Counted from the first letter of the stretch, positions 1 through 13,985 are shown. The stretch: DNA of 64,000 bases from Rhynchospora pubera (GCA_028095005.1 CM051460.1:155615461-155679460), one strand, 5' to 3'. Translations and numbers: made by a program. The notes: generated by a model not told the origin, from the letters alone.

Positions 1-2520
1 TATAAGATGTGGTGCTTATGAAAGAGAAATCTTCTTCACTGATCAATCCCAATAGCACCTAGAGAAAGCTCTATCAAAAGGGACTTCTAGCTTTACAAAT
101 ACAACCTTCATCTCTAAAGATTTATAATAGCAAGAAGAATATTTGAAACATTATTAAAATTATTTCGGTAATGCTAGCATATGAAAGAGGCAGGGCACAG
201 GGCTGAAAGGCATTTTTTGCGTTTCTCGGGAAATTTTGTGACATGATGTTAGGGAAATTTTTATTTCCCCTCCAAAATATATTGTTTTTTTCTGACTTGT
301 TAGAAAATAATTGACTTGGAAACACAGTATGATATTATTTTCGAAGTTGTTTTTCCCGTCACAGGTATACTCTTTAGGAAGTCGGTAGTTTCAGTCCCAG
401 TTTATAGGGATTAATTCAAAAGTTTTAAAACAACTTTTTACTCTATCCCTACAGTTTAACATATAGTTGAATTGCTACGCAAACTATCTTTTTTTTTAAA
501 TGTTTTTGTAACTAATGTATATCATTTTCCCTGTCTGAACTTTCTTAAGCAACTTCCTTTATTTCCATATATTGCTCTACTTGCTAAAGTTTTCAAAGTC
601 GACAAGCTAAATGAACATTTCGCACAAAATTAATGATGTAAAAGACCCCAAGAATTTACTTTTTCACTTTTCAAGTTTTCATAAAAGATTAAATGATGTT
701 TATCATCATAGAGGCCTCGTCTTGACTTAAGCAGTCGTCTGTAACAGTGAATGTGTAGCAATTCATATTATTATCCAGCACTTTCACTCGAGAACATTTG
801 GTAATGCATTGAGTGTGGTGGTCGCCGGACACACCTTAGTGTCACAAAAGAACCAAAGTCTCAATCAGACCATAAAATGGATAGGAACCCTAGTTTTCAA
901 TCTGAAAATATAGTTTGATTCCTTGAGAAAGACTTTCTTTGTTGTATCCCAAAGCCAGACAACGTTGGTGATGGTATTTTTTATCAACTAGCTATTAAAT
1001 TTCAACTGATCTAGGCACCTGAAAATGACTTGCATTGTTTGAATTGGCAATGTTTATCAATATGTATCTGCATTTCTGGCAACAGTAAGTTTGTTCTGTC
1101 ATCATTATCCATATTCGTTGAATATCAATTTTTCTTCGTTTGAACTTTCTTCCTAATTCATCTTCTAATTCATCTTCTCAATATAAATTTAAATCATCTT
1201 GTTCATTTTGACAAGTTCTCTTTCCACCCAAATTGGTGCTGCAACAGCTAGAGACAGACCTTTTATTTCTCATTTGATATACCTGCAGAAAGATCTGATT
1301 ATTCTTTCAAGTCATCTTCCTTTATCCAATATGATGTTGCCATTTTTTTTTTGACCCATTAGGCATCCGCATTTCTTATACATGTTACAGATGTGGTATA
1401 AGAAAGATGGTTAGCAAAGAAGGTTAAAACTGAAGCATCACATGCTGCGCTCATCTTCACTCAAAATTATTCCTTAAATTTCAATGTGAAATTTGAAAAC
1501 GAATATATCTATAAATAGAAAAGATTAATATTGCTCAACCTTTACTTGATAGATATATGAATACAACTTGAGTTATATCACTCCTCAAAGCACGAAAGCA
1601 GGCTATATTATCGGAAAGCACAGCAGAGAACAAGTTTATTCCACTTATGATAATAATAAACCTAAGATGCAAAAAGAGAAAAAAATCCGCAACGGACAAA
1701 TTTCTTAATATTAATTACATCCACAATAATGTAAAAAGAGCTCTCTCTCATCCCACATCTAAGATTCGCCCTCATTGTGGACAATGAAGACGGCATCCTG
1801 CACCTCTAGCTACCAAAAGGAAAGGAGAAAAAAAACTATGGAAATTTTTTTTTTCCATGACAGACGTATTTTGAGCAGCATCATGGAGACAAAATAATGC
1901 ATAGCTATCAATACTTAACACTTGCAGTTGTTCTAGTTCTATTTTCCACACAAAAGTTATTAATAAAAAACAAATTATGTATAATTGAGTTACCATTCCT
2001 CATTATCTGGTAGCCAATATTCACTGATTTACATATATTACATAACTTTAAGAATCACATATAACACGGATTCATTCCTTGCATGGAGCCTACCTAAGCT
2101 AACTGATGAGGTAGTTAATTCTACCTCTGCCAGAAAAAAAGTAATCTATGCTCCAACTGTGTATGACATATTTGCACATCAGACAAAGCAAAAACAGTAC
2201 ATCATAAAAATAAAATTTTGAAAGAAAGATATCTCTTCTTGTTTATTCCATGCATCACATTATTTGCCTTGGAACCCCGGAGCAAAATCCTGAGCGAGGA
2301 ATGCCAGAAAGAGAGGAGCATATCTAAGACTTAGTTATCGATCTAAGATCTACTAATTAATTACACATATGCTATCATAATTAAGAGCATGTATGATACA
2401 AAATCACAATAAAAAAAACAAAGAAGTCATAAAAATTCCACAAAAAGCATCTCTTTACTTAATTAATAGGGATCATCAAGACCTGATCCCTCTTCATCAT
2501 TTAGGAAGAAAAATTTTCCT
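1..2520. other. Intergenic, no gene recognised
   Basis: AT-rich sequence. The open frames are short and have no recognisable domain or splice partner. The part next to 2521 is presumably the 3' UTR and flank of the minus-strand CONSTANS-like gene; an AATAAA on the minus strand near 2243 could be its polyadenylation signal. Confidence 0.6.
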
Positions 2521-3947
2521 TTAGTAAGAAAACGATCCTGGCACCACAGGTCGTGGTAATTGCATCGGCATTTTCATTGTTGGGACAGCCTGGCAGGAAG
2601 CCAAGTTGGTACGCTTTATGAAGCGCCCCTTCATGCGGGGACGCTTCTCTGCATTGAGCTTCCGTACCTCATACCGTATCTTTTTTGCAAAGAGCCTTGT
2701 TCTTCTCTTCTCTCGATATCTAGAAACTCTTGCTTCTCTGCCTTCACTGGTCAATGTGGCCTTGTAAATTGGACCTACTACATCACTGCTTCCACCACTT
2801 ATACCCTATAAATTACAAGAAATTGTCATATTTTATTATTTATCCAATGTTTCAACTTAATTATCTATCTAAATGACAGTAAAGAAAATCAAATGAGATT
2901 ATATTAACAGTTAAGTATCAATTAGTCTAGGCAAAAGGAAATTTGTTGGTTATTGTATGTTAAGAATATTTTATTCGTAGAAAATCGTCAAAAGTATAGG
3001 AAATTGATAGAGCATATTATGGTGAAAAAAGCACACAAAACTAAATTGTAGACAGAAAAATAACAAGGCTGATTATAATTTAATAAATCATTTGGCACCT
3101 CCAGAACACAAATTAACTTCTAATTTTAGTCATCAGTTGTAGGTTATACCTTAAAATCAGGCCAGCAGTCATCTGGGCCCAGCCGAGGCCGCTCTCCGTT
3201 GGTCCAAGGAGAACTACCTTGACATCCCCATGCAGCTATTACTCCCTCATAATTTAGATTTAGTATCAGTTTGTGTCTTTTTTTCTCTGCCCTCTCCACT
3301 ATATTGTCCTTAGAGTCTCGAAAAATCTCCACATCTGCCTCGGCATCTATCTCCATCAACCCTTCCAACCCATCAAACTCTGGCCCACCAAGCAGGTTCT
3401 CCATATCGGCTGCAAACTCCTCAAGATCCATATCTGATATTTGAAAGCCAGCAAGTCCATCTACTGGAGGAGACTTTATCACTGAATTACAAAAAACTTG
3501 TTTTGTTTCTTCAACTACAGTTGCAGGTACTGGTGAGTACAAATCAGCCAGTTCAGGATCAAATACTGGTACTTGGTACAGCAACTGTTCATTTTCCTCT
3601 GACAAGTCTTCCTCACTGTTTTGTGTTTCATACAGGTCTGGTACATGATCATGCAATGGTTCAGGCTTAAGAGCATTAGGTTTTTGGCGTGGAGTCCGGG
3701 GTTTACGCTTGTTCCACGAGGGAGACATGAAAGGGAAAGGATTAGAATCGGCTGGAGGAGGAGAAATAGGAACCCGATGGTGCCGGCGGGCGAGGGGGTT
3801 GGCTGAGTGCACTGAAGAATCACATGGCGCGCACAGAAAGGCATCATCTGCTGCACAATAGATCCTCGCACGTCGGCGCATGCAGCTGTCACATGGGCGA
3901 GCGGTTCGTGCACCTAACGTACTTGCCATAGATATCTCCTTCGTCAT
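2521..3947 (-). CDS. CONSTANS-like protein, one B-box plus CCT (COL6/7/8/16 type)
   Basis: Two exons (3947-3150 and 2805-2521) with a GT-AG intron encode 360 residues. Residues 19-56 form a B-box zinc finger, with Cys19, Cys22, Cys31, Cys39, Cys42, His47 and His56 in the usual spacing. There is no second B-box. The middle is acidic. Residues 289-331, in exon 2, form the CCT domain (REARVSRYREKRRTRLF...KGRFIKR). In plants this layout is BBX group III, the COL6/COL7/COL8/COL16 relatives. These are nuclear regulators linked to light signalling, branching, chlorophyll level or flowering; the CCT domain carries the nuclear signal and contacts DNA or NF-Y partners. The start is the first ATG; a second in-frame ATG lies at codon 7. 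At 360 residues it is somewhat shorter than Arabidopsis COL16. Both domains look intact, so I expect a working gene. Which of the four paralogues it matches is not resolved. Confidence 0.93.
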
Positions 3948-4058
3948 GGTTTGTTAGGCAGGTCAGTTTGTATGTGTGTGCGCGTGTGTTTGTTTGAGAA
4001 AAGGAGGGAGGGAAGATAGCTGGAGAGGAAACAGTGGAAAGGTGGGGTTCCTTCGGTC

Positions 4059-4065
4059 TTTTATA
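4059..4065 (-). promoter_or_regulatory. TATA box of the CONSTANS-like gene
   Basis: On the minus strand this reads TATAAAA, 112 bp upstream of the ATG at 3947. The spacing leaves room for a short 5' UTR. A GT-rich stretch (3970-3995) lies between the TATA box and the start codon. Confidence 0.6.
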
Positions 4066-6805
4066 AAGCTAGGGAGTACTAAAGTTAAGCAATCATCGTC
4101 AATATGAGCTAAGGGATAATTGCTGGCTACAGTAAGAAAAAACTATATTTTTTTGGTTAATTCATAAATATCCACGTTTGTGTAACGCTGTAATTCACCA
4201 CGATGTTAATAATGACAAGTCAAATTGAGACACTGCAAACATTCGTGCAGAGATATAGTAAACTTTTTTTTTTTAATCTTTATAGGTTCCACAAAACAAA
4301 AAGATGAAGTCTTGTTTTTATCTGAGTCAGTCAGCTTCTTGAGTAAATCCAACTGACAAATTAAGAGTTGATTGGAAATATGTTAGAGGATGAGAGTGAA
4401 TTTATATATGCTGCTCTCTCTAACTTCTATTTCCACATATATAAGTATATATATATATAATTAAGAAAAAGAGAAAGCTCTAAACATATATTCTGTGTAT
4501 GGAAGGACAACTTTTTCTCAAGTCATGCTTTTAGCTAGCGACCTTTATTTGTGAAAAGCGTCTACTGTGAAACTTTAACTAAGGACTAAATCAAGCTGAA
4601 TTTGCTATCAGATTCCAAAAATTGTTTGTCTTTAATACGTGAATATGAACAGGTACATAAATCATGTAGTCCAAAACTAGTACGACTCACTTATTGTGCA
4701 TGTATTTATTTTTGAAGTCCTACTTTAGCAATATTTCTTTCTGCCTAGTACTACCGCACGGAACTGGCAATCTGGCATGCATTTATTGTAGCACCCAAAT
4801 TGGTGATTAAATACATAAATTGCGACGATATAGTTCCCCAATTATTTTCAATTAAATATATTTATATAATATTTCAGTATTATACATATAATTTTTATGA
4901 GAAAATAATATTTATTAAAATGTAAATATAGTTTAGTTGTTAGCTTTTATAATTTAATGATAGTATTTTATATAATTATCAAAATATAATCAGTATTTGA
5001 AAAAATAAGATTTTTTAATTTTAGTACAAAATTTTTTCAATTGATTCCTAAACCCGTAGTCATCCTTCTGACTTCTGCCTTCTTTTCAATAATTAAAGAA
5101 TGAAACTGGCAAGTAAAAGGATATAAAACAACTCCGGTAAAAAAAAAATCATTAAACTTCATATTTACACAAACTTTAGGGTTATTTCTGGGTAATATCG
5201 GACCCAGATGTACACTTTTGATTACGTGGCAATCTAACAGAGGCGGGTGGTAATATTGGGGCCCGCATGACTGGCCTTATCTCAAATATGATTGGCTGGA
5301 TCTGAAAAGGTCATCCGTTTGTCTGTAATGCTATTGGTCGACGGGTCGTGGTGTGGGATTATCGTGGGACCCAGCAATTTTGAAGAGAGGTAGAAGTTCC
5401 TTTTTAACGGGGGAATTTATGGCGTAGATGGAGTCTACGTAGACTAACAGCGTCTACACCTGTCGCGTTCACGTGGGACCTGTAGTACTGGCGTTTGTCA
5501 GTTTGTAGACCTGGTGCAGGAATTAGAATACCCCACACAAAGGGTGCTCGTCATTGAAGTGGGGCCGCTTGGTTGTTGATCCTCTATGGCGACATATCTG
5601 AATGTGTAATACTATGTATATGTAACTATCTCTGTATGCCTTTTTTAGGAAATTGCAGGCTGCTTGTTAATGTACATGTACAACCCCAGAGGAAACACAA
5701 TATGTGGCGAACCACTAATGTCTACTCGAAAAATAATACAAAATATGAATATATTGATATAAAATTATTAAACTTGTCTCGATGATATTCGATGACATAA
5801 AAAATTTATAAATATATTCTTTGCAGCTTAGATATGATGTGTATAAATATTAATGGTTTATCGGATCAAAGAGGGAAAAAGAAAAAAGGAGCCTTTCAAA
5901 ATTGCGTTGGATTATTAGGTATACAATGTAAAAGGCAAACTGGTTGCCCAATTGCAAAATTACAAATTTAAATTATAATAAGTGGTGGTATGGTATACTG
6001 TCTTGCACATATTCCAGCACACGCCAAAAGTAATGCCGACAGATACTACCACACTTGTTATTTGTAATTGTGTATCATCTACCAAAAGTCGCGTCACAGC
6101 TAGGTCACACAGAGTCCCATATAGATCTTTCTTCTTCTGGACTACAAATACCCTGTACCGAACAGGGTAATGGTTTGTGGATGTCACTACTCGCTTGCGC
6201 TATTGCACAAGAGAGTTCCATGATGATGCACTTGGAACCGCACTTCTTTTGATATGTTGAAAGTAGTAACAGGGCTTAAGCGTCACACTTTCAATGTTAA
6301 ATGTCATTCACCAAAATAATTCTAAGAGATACAGACCATTAAGCTCTCAACTTTTCCATTTTTTATTTCAACCTTACAAACCTAGCCTTACCATGTGGTG
6401 CAAAGCAAACACCAATTACAGTTGCATACATTAAAGTGTGATTTAGATTTATGCCACTACTAATATTTGAAATTAGATTTACATTAAAATACCAACTAAA
6501 TGTTGCTAATACTGCCTTGTCTTTTTGGAAAACTTGACAGTTGCTGTCAAGGAAATATGTTGTTAATTCTGTAAAATGACAGATTTCACCTCCCTCTTTC
6601 CAAAAGAATTTCGCCGATTTAAGCTTTCCTTTTTTTAAAAAAAATTAGAAAACAAAAGATTTCATGCGTACAGGTAACAACAGGTCATGCGTACAAATAG
6701 AAAAGAATCTACAAAACATTGATAAAAGAGACCAATCTAACCCTTTTTTTAATATTCTTTATAGTACAAAAGAACACTAGTACTCTTAAACAGCTATATA
6801 TCGCC
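4066..6805. other. Intergenic between COL-like gene and CASP
   Basis: No coding exon is recognised. The part near 4066 is the upstream region of the COL-like gene; the part near 6805 is the 3' flank of CASP. The stretch 5160-5570 is more GC-rich than its surroundings and is described separately. Short open frames at 5573-6252 overlap on both strands and show no domain. Confidence 0.6.
5224..5475. promoter_or_regulatory. Candidate regulatory patch with ACGTG cores
   Basis: Contains an ACGTGGC element at 5224-5230, a perfect G-box CACGTG at 5470-5475, and a perfect 12-bp palindrome GTCTACGTAGAC at 5433-5444 flanked by further TCTAC/GTAGA steps. ACGT cores are typical binding sites for bZIP and bHLH factors. 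The patch lies 1.3-1.5 kb upstream of the COL-like start codon and could be a distal part of that promoter. This is motif evidence only. Confidence 0.3.
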
Positions 6806-9800
6806 TCAAAAGTTCTGAGAAAGTGTTTGATTACCAGCATCAATAATTATGTCGTCATGTGAAATCCTGTGATGATTTTGGATAATTAATTAACAGCTAT
6901 GAAGAAATATTAAAAAAAAAAGATATATCATCAGAGTAAAGTAACAGTACCTAAAGTGACTTAGAGCTGACATCTTGTAGAGTAATGTGAAAACAAGGAG
7001 ATGCAACCCAATGGAGTAGAAAAATATAAAGGTCCGTGCATATCTGTCAAACAAAGAAAAGTTTATTTCTACATTTAAGTTGCAATCAATTTCATTTATT
7101 GAACCAAAAGGTATTTAGTACATTGCAGTCACGGTGCCTGTGTGGTAATGACCCAAGAATTGCGTTAGTCAAACACTTTGTTTTAGATATTGTTTAGATG
7201 TATTGATCTGATTTCCTCTTAAGTTTTTAAAATCTTCATAAACCACTTCCTAACTAAAAACCCTGCTATACCAGACCACTACAGTGAGCAAAAGGGTATG
7301 TATTATAAGGTTATTCATCAACAAAATGCTAAATTTTAGCAATAAAAAATAGAACACTAATATTCAACATACTTGTTACCAAGAAGGAAACGACCACTGC
7401 TGAGTGTGATTTTATCTCTCAAGCCAAGTTCCTTGTACCGCTGATCTTTTTCCTGAATATTTCATTGGCCAAAACATGCATGAGTTCACATATATGCTAA
7501 AGCAAAATGCATTGGCTATGAATGGAAAGAAAAAGAAAAGAGCCTCAACCTTTTTCGAGAAAGCAGCAAAGGGATTTATGTCATCCTCATACATCTTCTT
7601 GTATTTTGACTCCACATCTGAGCTAGAGCCACTTTCAATATCTTCAATATACTGGCAGAGGTAAAAAAAAAAAGCAGTAAGTATTGGTAACATAAAATTA
7701 GTACTGCAATGCTTAGGGAGTTAGGAACTACCTTCTTTGGAACTCTAGAGACAAGTTTCTCTTGGCTATAATCTTGCACATATCTTATCTTTCCATAAAG
7801 TTGCACATTGTCGGCCTTTGTCTTCTCTAGCTCTACGGAGAGCATCTCCAACTTTTCCTTCAGCCGTCTCAATTCCTACAAATAAAAATAATTACAAAAC
7901 AAGAAAGACAAGTCTTCAAAACTAGTAAAGGAAAAGTCACAACAAGACATAGGGATTGAAGTGCATTTCAGAAATTCATTAATTTTCTTTCGTTATAGGT
8001 TTTTATCTGGGTTTCCAAAAGTGATGGTATGATATTAATACTTAATTGAAATATAAAAAATTACTTAGAAAGGATAAACTCAAAGCAATAAATTACCTCC
8101 TCAGTTTCTCTCAAGCGGTTTTTGAACCGGTCTCGCTGATTGCAAATGACTTTTAGCATTGAACTCTGATCTTGATCAAATGGAGAGTGCTTTTGTTCAC
8201 CTCCCTAAATTTTATCCCAAACAATAAAAGATGTTACTAAAATACTGAAACAGATATACATATTCATAAAAAAAGCATCATTGGAAAGAAACAAACACCG
8301 TACCTCAGGAACTTCATTTGCACCCATTTCTTGAAGATCCCAATCAAGTGAACCTTTCCGATCAACTGAATTATAACCCTATATTGAGAAATAGCTATGT
8401 CAGATATCATATCTGTAAGATGGTTCATTGTGATCATAAATTGATGAGTTAAAAAGGAATATACCTTTAGTATGTCTTCCTCAAGCTTAGCTATCAATTT
8501 CTGTTGTTCTTCGACCTTCGTGGTTAACTCTGATATTTTGGCCTCAGCCGTCTCCAGTGAACTTGTTTTTTCAGAGATTTTAACCTAATTCCATTATAAA
8601 AAATAGTCAACCACTCACTTATTGTATGGAAAAAACAATTATGCACCAAAAAATAAATAAAATCAAAATTCTTACCTTCAACTGGGTCAGCTCATGCTCC
8701 ATTTTGCGATTCTTGTCAAGCAATAAAGCCTCAAGTTTGCTCATTTCCTCTTGATTTGTAGCTAGCTCCCAGTCTTCAGCTTCAATTGAATTGTATCCAA
8801 CTGCCTATTTGCAGATAAGGATCGAGTTATAAAGTAATGATACACTGTTCCCTAACTCCATGAGCCAAATATTATGGTGATACAGAGCCTAGAATTTTAA
8901 TTAAAAAAAAAAGGTACCTGTAGAATTTTGACTTTCTTTCTGAGATCATCAACTAATTTTTCAGTGGGTCTTTCATCCAGCTCCTTCTTCAAATTCCTTA
9001 TAGCTGTCTCCTGTAAATTTGCAAAAACATATACTTATTACATACAAACTTTCTCAGTTAGCAGATGATCAAAGGACTGAAACTTACTTAGGCTTTTACA
9101 CTCTGTTTGGTTCAATGGTAAAGAGTGGGAAGGAAAGGAAATAATAAAAAGGGAAGTAAAGGATGGGATGGAAAGTAAAATAATTTTACATTTTTTGTTT
9201 GGATGAATAATGGAGGGGAAAGAAATTTCCTTCTTATCTCTTGTTTGGATGAATTATTTCAATAAAAGTGAAATGTGAATTTTTTACTGATCTACCCTTG
9301 GATAAACCAAAGTGCGCATAATTCAAAATTATTCCTTCCTAACTTCAATTCGGAGGAGAATATATTTGAACAGAAAAGGAAATATTAGAAGGAACAATTC
9401 CCCTCACTAAATTTTTACTCTTCTTATTTTCTTTCATCCAAATAAAGAGAACTTCCGAATTTCACCTATGTTTTCTTCCCTTCCCACTCGCTCCCTTCCA
9501 ACCAAACACAGTGTTAATGAGAGAAGAAGAGAGAAGAAAATGTCTTAATGACAGCTTCCCAGCTCTATATGTTGCAATTTTACACAAGCACACAAAATGT
9601 TCTAATAACTTTTATGTTGCCATATTCATAGATATAACAAAAAGTACAATCAATGACTATTTTCCTGAAATGCTGTAACAAAGTATGGGATACAATAATT
9701 AATTCTAAGTTAACCGTTATTCATCATTAACAATCTAACAAACAACACAGGTCCAGCCTAGAAGAATATGATATAGTCCATATTGAGGTGCACAAAGACT

Positions 9801-12800
9801 TGTATAACATAATTTAAACTCATTAAGTAAATAGATTCATTACCTTCTCTTCTACTAAAGCATTGAAATTCTTGATATCATCCATGTGTTGATCCCTCTC
9901 AGTTGAAAGTGAATTTTCTAAATTACGAAGTTCTGCATTTAAATCTGAGATTATCTTCTCCTTGGCAACTAAGGAACTCTCTAGTGTGCTTGTAGATTCC
10001 AAATAATCACTGTAGCAAAGTAATTTTTTGTAAAAAATTTGTGCGTGAAAGATAATCTCGTCTAGTAGATTCAAGCCTAAGCCTGTAAAATTTTGCTCTC
10101 TATATCATACACACAGTTATTTATGACATAAAGGTAAAAAAAAAATCAAACATACTCTAGTCATAAAAAGAGTCTGGGTTTTGTGAAAAATAGAATAAAT
10201 GGTTTCTTACTCTAAAAGAAATGAAGAAAAGAAAAGCTAGCAATCATTAAGTATACTTCCAATTATACTTCCAAATATATAAGAAAAGTTATGTATCATT
10301 ACTCTTCACCCATCTTGGCTTGAATTTAACCTCTAATTCAACAGGAACAAAGATACTTCCAAATATACAAGATAAAAAAAAAATACCTTTCCTTGCTTGT
10401 ATCATCATTTGAGTGCAACTGAGACCTTAGAACACCCTGAAATCCATTATATGTAAATTGTAACAAGAGAGGAGTTAAAAACACAATAAGTATATAAGCA
10501 TATTCCAACCATCACAACAAATTACAGGTGCGTCATTATAATCTTGCAGTTGCTAAAAACTATGATTAATCTGCACCCATTCAATGAAGGTGCAATGCTG
10601 AAATTACTTTTCACCTTTTCTCTCTCAAGACTAAGAAGGCGACTTTGTGCACGTTCAACCTCATCCATTAGAAGGTTAACTTCAGCCTCCTTTGCTGCTC
10701 TATCTTCCTCTACACCAAAGAAGGAAAAACAATATATAAAATCTCTATCAGTTCAGTGATATCTATACTGTTGAATATATCCTTAAAATCCACACCTGAT
10801 AGAGAGAGGAGAGGGTTAAAGGGAGAGGCAGTGAGGGAGGGGGGGAGGGGGGGAAGTAGAGAGAGAGAGAGAACCTGATTGGGTGCGAAGTTCAAGTAAT
10901 TGGCTTTGTGCAAATTCATGTAGCTTTTGCATATTCTTCACACTTTCTGTTGCTTGTCTAAGCTGATCCTGCAATGACAGTTCTCTGCAAATATGAACAA
11001 GTTCAAATGAAGTTAAAAAGGTACCATTTCATATAAAAGCAGATTCATGTTTGTCAATAGAAAACATCAAAGATTATCATAGTATACGCAAAATGAGAAA
11101 CCAATAAATCACGAAGATGGACTCTTCGATATCTTCTGAAAAAAATAATGAACAGGGCAATTAAAGATTTCTTTTGGTCCTCCGTATCACACTTTGAAAG
11201 TTTAACTGGTGTATCCACTAACCATTTAAACTGTTTTTACAAGCTTATAATAATGAAATACCTCTCTTTCAAGGCTTCAAGTGTTTTCTGATTATCTTCT
11301 GCCAAGCTACGTTGCTTCATTTCAACCATCTCCTTGACTTTTTCCTCCATCTAATCCATCATAACATTACAATAGATATCAGATTTTTGTTTCTTTATTT
11401 ATTTTCTAACAAGCTTTGATATAACTAAAACAGAAGTAAAGACCTGTTGCTCTAGCTGACGGTTTCTTTCTTCGAGTCGCCTTATGGTGGCTTGTTGATT
11501 CTTTAGATGTGATGCTTCAGTTCTGAATTCCTCCAGTTCCAGCTTCATTTTTCTGTTCTCTGACTCAAGCTCTGATAATTTTTGGTCTTGCTCCTGATTA
11601 GAATAGTAGTACACAACCAGATTTGAATTCAACATATAAACTTAGAAAGCAATATAAAAAATTTGGATATGTAGTTTCAACGTAACAAACAAAGTACACT
11701 ATGGAAATGGAGTAACCGAGAATGATCATTTACAAGTACCATGACGTAATGGTACATAATCCAACAGGTCATTCTGGTACTAAACAAAAGTATGCCTTTT
11801 TCACTTCTTTTTTTCTTCTCTGGTAACCTACTATTTAGTGTTCAACTGAACCTGCGCGATTGGTTCTCTACAGCCAGCACCTGAAGTACCAATTTCCAGC
11901 AAGGACAGTACAATATGACAAACTACAGAGTGAAAAAAAAGGAGAAACATACAGCCATGGAAGCAAGAGCTGGATATGGATCTGGAGCTTCATACAGCTT
12001 CTGATATATATTAAGAAAGGCATTTTCTCCAAACTTAGCTCTCTTTGTGAGATTATCAACCTCCTCTTGGTAACTCTTAAGCAATGAATTGAACAGACCA
12101 AGCTTATCCTCTGCAGATGCTTTCTTGAAATCTACAGAAGAAATTGACATAATACGTACTTGAAATAACAATGTCTATAGAGCAAGAAACTACGGTGCTG
12201 AATTTCAACCAATACAGGTCAGGTCAGGTAATGGCAAATTATATATAATCCTCAATTCGTACAGTCTATGAGGAGTATAAAATGATGGTTCTTAAAAGGT
12301 AAATACCAAAAGTGACACTTTGTTCTGCTTGAATTAATAATTTTACGTATCTAACTTCACCTGATAAGCATAAAAATATTTCCTAAAACCCTCGAGGGAA
12401 AACATACAATGTGTAAACATTTGAGTCACATGATGCTTCTTATTGAAAAGAAATATTTAAGGAAAATTTAAATGAAAATTTAACCTAATTATTGAAAGAA
12501 ATATCTAAGCAAAATAAATTGAAACTTTGAAGTACCTCGTGTACTCTCGGCAAGTTTGCGCCTATTCTTCTGACTTGTTTCTTGATTTTCAGCAATCTTT
12601 AATCCCTGTTCATCTAGGCCACTTCTTTCCTTTTCCAAATCAAACTCTATAAATCAATGAGAAAGTATCAGAATATACAGTTTTAAAGCACATTGAACTT
12701 ATATTTCGGTTACATATTTGAATTACACTGTTAGAAGCAAGTTCATATTCCAGTTATCATTCTTATCAAAATTGGCAACACTGTATCATGGTACAATTCT

Positions 12801-13083
12801 CAGGAAACAGCACACCTCATACAAAACTATACCTAGTAAGCAGCTAAACCTTGATTTCAGATCCAACCAACTCATATTTTGCAATGAATTGTATCGTTCT
12901 CGGTTCAAATTTAAAAATATACGCCCTTGAAATGTGCCTTGATCACTACAAAAGCATTAACAGATAGAAAATTTGAACCAAAAAGCAAAAATTACCTTTC
13001 CAGAAACTACAAACGACAGCGAGAGGGGAAGGCAACCCAGCCCCTTTCTCCCTCTCGGATCCGCCCGTTTGGCTCGCTTCCAT
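6806..13083 (-). CDS. CASP: Golgi golgin CASP (CDP/Cut alternatively spliced product homologue)
   Basis: Nineteen exons on the minus strand: 13083-12996, 12646-12536, 12131-11953, 11593-11444, 11350-11262, 10984-10875, 10709-10615, 10436-10387, 10009-9844, 9010-8918, 8804-8676, 8584-8465, 8378-8304, 8204-8097, 7875-7732, 7651-7550, 7452-7373, 7043-6951, 6866-6806. All introns are GT-AG and the joined frame codes for 680 residues, close to the roughly 690 of plant CASP. Almost the whole protein is coiled coil (for example YQEEVDNLTKRAKFGENAF and RRLEERNRQLEQQ). Near the C-terminus are the conserved KYKKMYEDDINPFAAFSKK block, then GRFLLGNKYAR and one membrane anchor at about residues 634-652 containing IGLHLLVFTLLYKM. 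CASP is a tail-anchored tether of the Golgi rim that takes part in retrograde vesicle traffic and ER-Golgi association. Exon 19, which gives the short lumenal tail, was chosen by splice signals and is the least certain. The intron between exons 9 and 10 holds a 415-bp MITE. Confidence 0.96.
9099..9513. mobile_element. Tourist-like MITE in a CASP intron
   Basis: A 415-bp element with inverted ends CACTCTGTTTGGTT and AACCAAACACAGTG, flanked on both sides by TTA (9096-9098 and 9514-9516). A 3-bp TTA/TAA duplication is the mark of PIF/Harbinger (Tourist) insertions. Subterminal G/A-rich and C/T-rich arms are roughly complementary. It carries no coding sequence. Confidence 0.75.
10800..10873. repeat. 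Polypurine, G-run tract beside a CASP splice donor
   Basis: About 74 bp almost purely A/G on the plus strand, with several runs of three to seven G in the middle and a GA dinucleotide run at its end. It lies immediately after the exon 6 donor of CASP, so the pre-mRNA carries a C/U-rich tract there. The G runs could form a quadruplex on the plus strand. Confidence 0.7.
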
Positions 13084-13985
13084 CACACTAACAACAAATC
13101 CAGATTTGAGTTTCTCAATCGATCACTATTGCTACTAGTAGTTGTTCTTTTGTAAGAGAGATGGTATTTCTAACTTCTCGCGCCGAGTGAGATCTGATGC
13201 GGGGTTTTCTTAAATTTCAAGGATTTTATGTTCTGGTCCATGGACCATGGGGATCGGGACGATGGGTAGAGGGATCGCACGACGGTACGGATACGGATAC
13301 ACGGAGTCGGAGTAGGACTAGGAGTTTGGTCGTATTGCAATCAAGTCCCTCAAGTTTGTTAAAAAATTTTTAAGGTCCCCAAGGTATGTATCAACTTCTA
13401 ATTCTATGTATGATTGGTAGTGCGACTTCTTTGAATAATGATAAAATATCATTTTATTTGCAGTTAGTTCCTTTTTCTTGATGTATTAACAGTATTAGAA
13501 TTAATTTAACAGTAATTCTGCCATGAGAATCGATTTTGAATCGGATTTTAATCGCAACGTTTATGAGTGCTAATGATTTCTTTTTTTTTAAATATGCAGT
13601 TGAGATTAAAACCCGATTTAGAAATTGATTCCATGGCAGAATTTTTCTTAATTTAAATTCTTAAAAAATCGACTAACTTGCACTGTTGCATATTAGTACT
13701 CCGACTGAAAGAAGTAGCTAGGGAAATGCAAAGGTTTTTTTTCCCCCTTTTTGAGTGATTTTAATGATCGGAAGGATTGACTAATGTAAGACAGGGAAAA
13801 TCACGCAAATGCTAATTAGTGTTTCAAAAAATCGAATATGGACAACCAATCAATCGGTAGAGCTATTAGTTCAGTTCGATGGTTCAACATGTCCGATTAG
13901 TTGAATCAATGACAAAATCAGACAAACTGCTTTAAATACAATTCGACTTGTACTTAATTTTTTCAACAAAATATTTTTTTTAGAA
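13084..13985. other. CASP upstream region, no further gene
   Basis: This is the 5' UTR and promoter side of CASP, with a GC-richer stretch to about 13330 and then AT-rich sequence. No clear TATA box was seen on the minus strand, and no exon was recognised. Confidence 0.5.
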
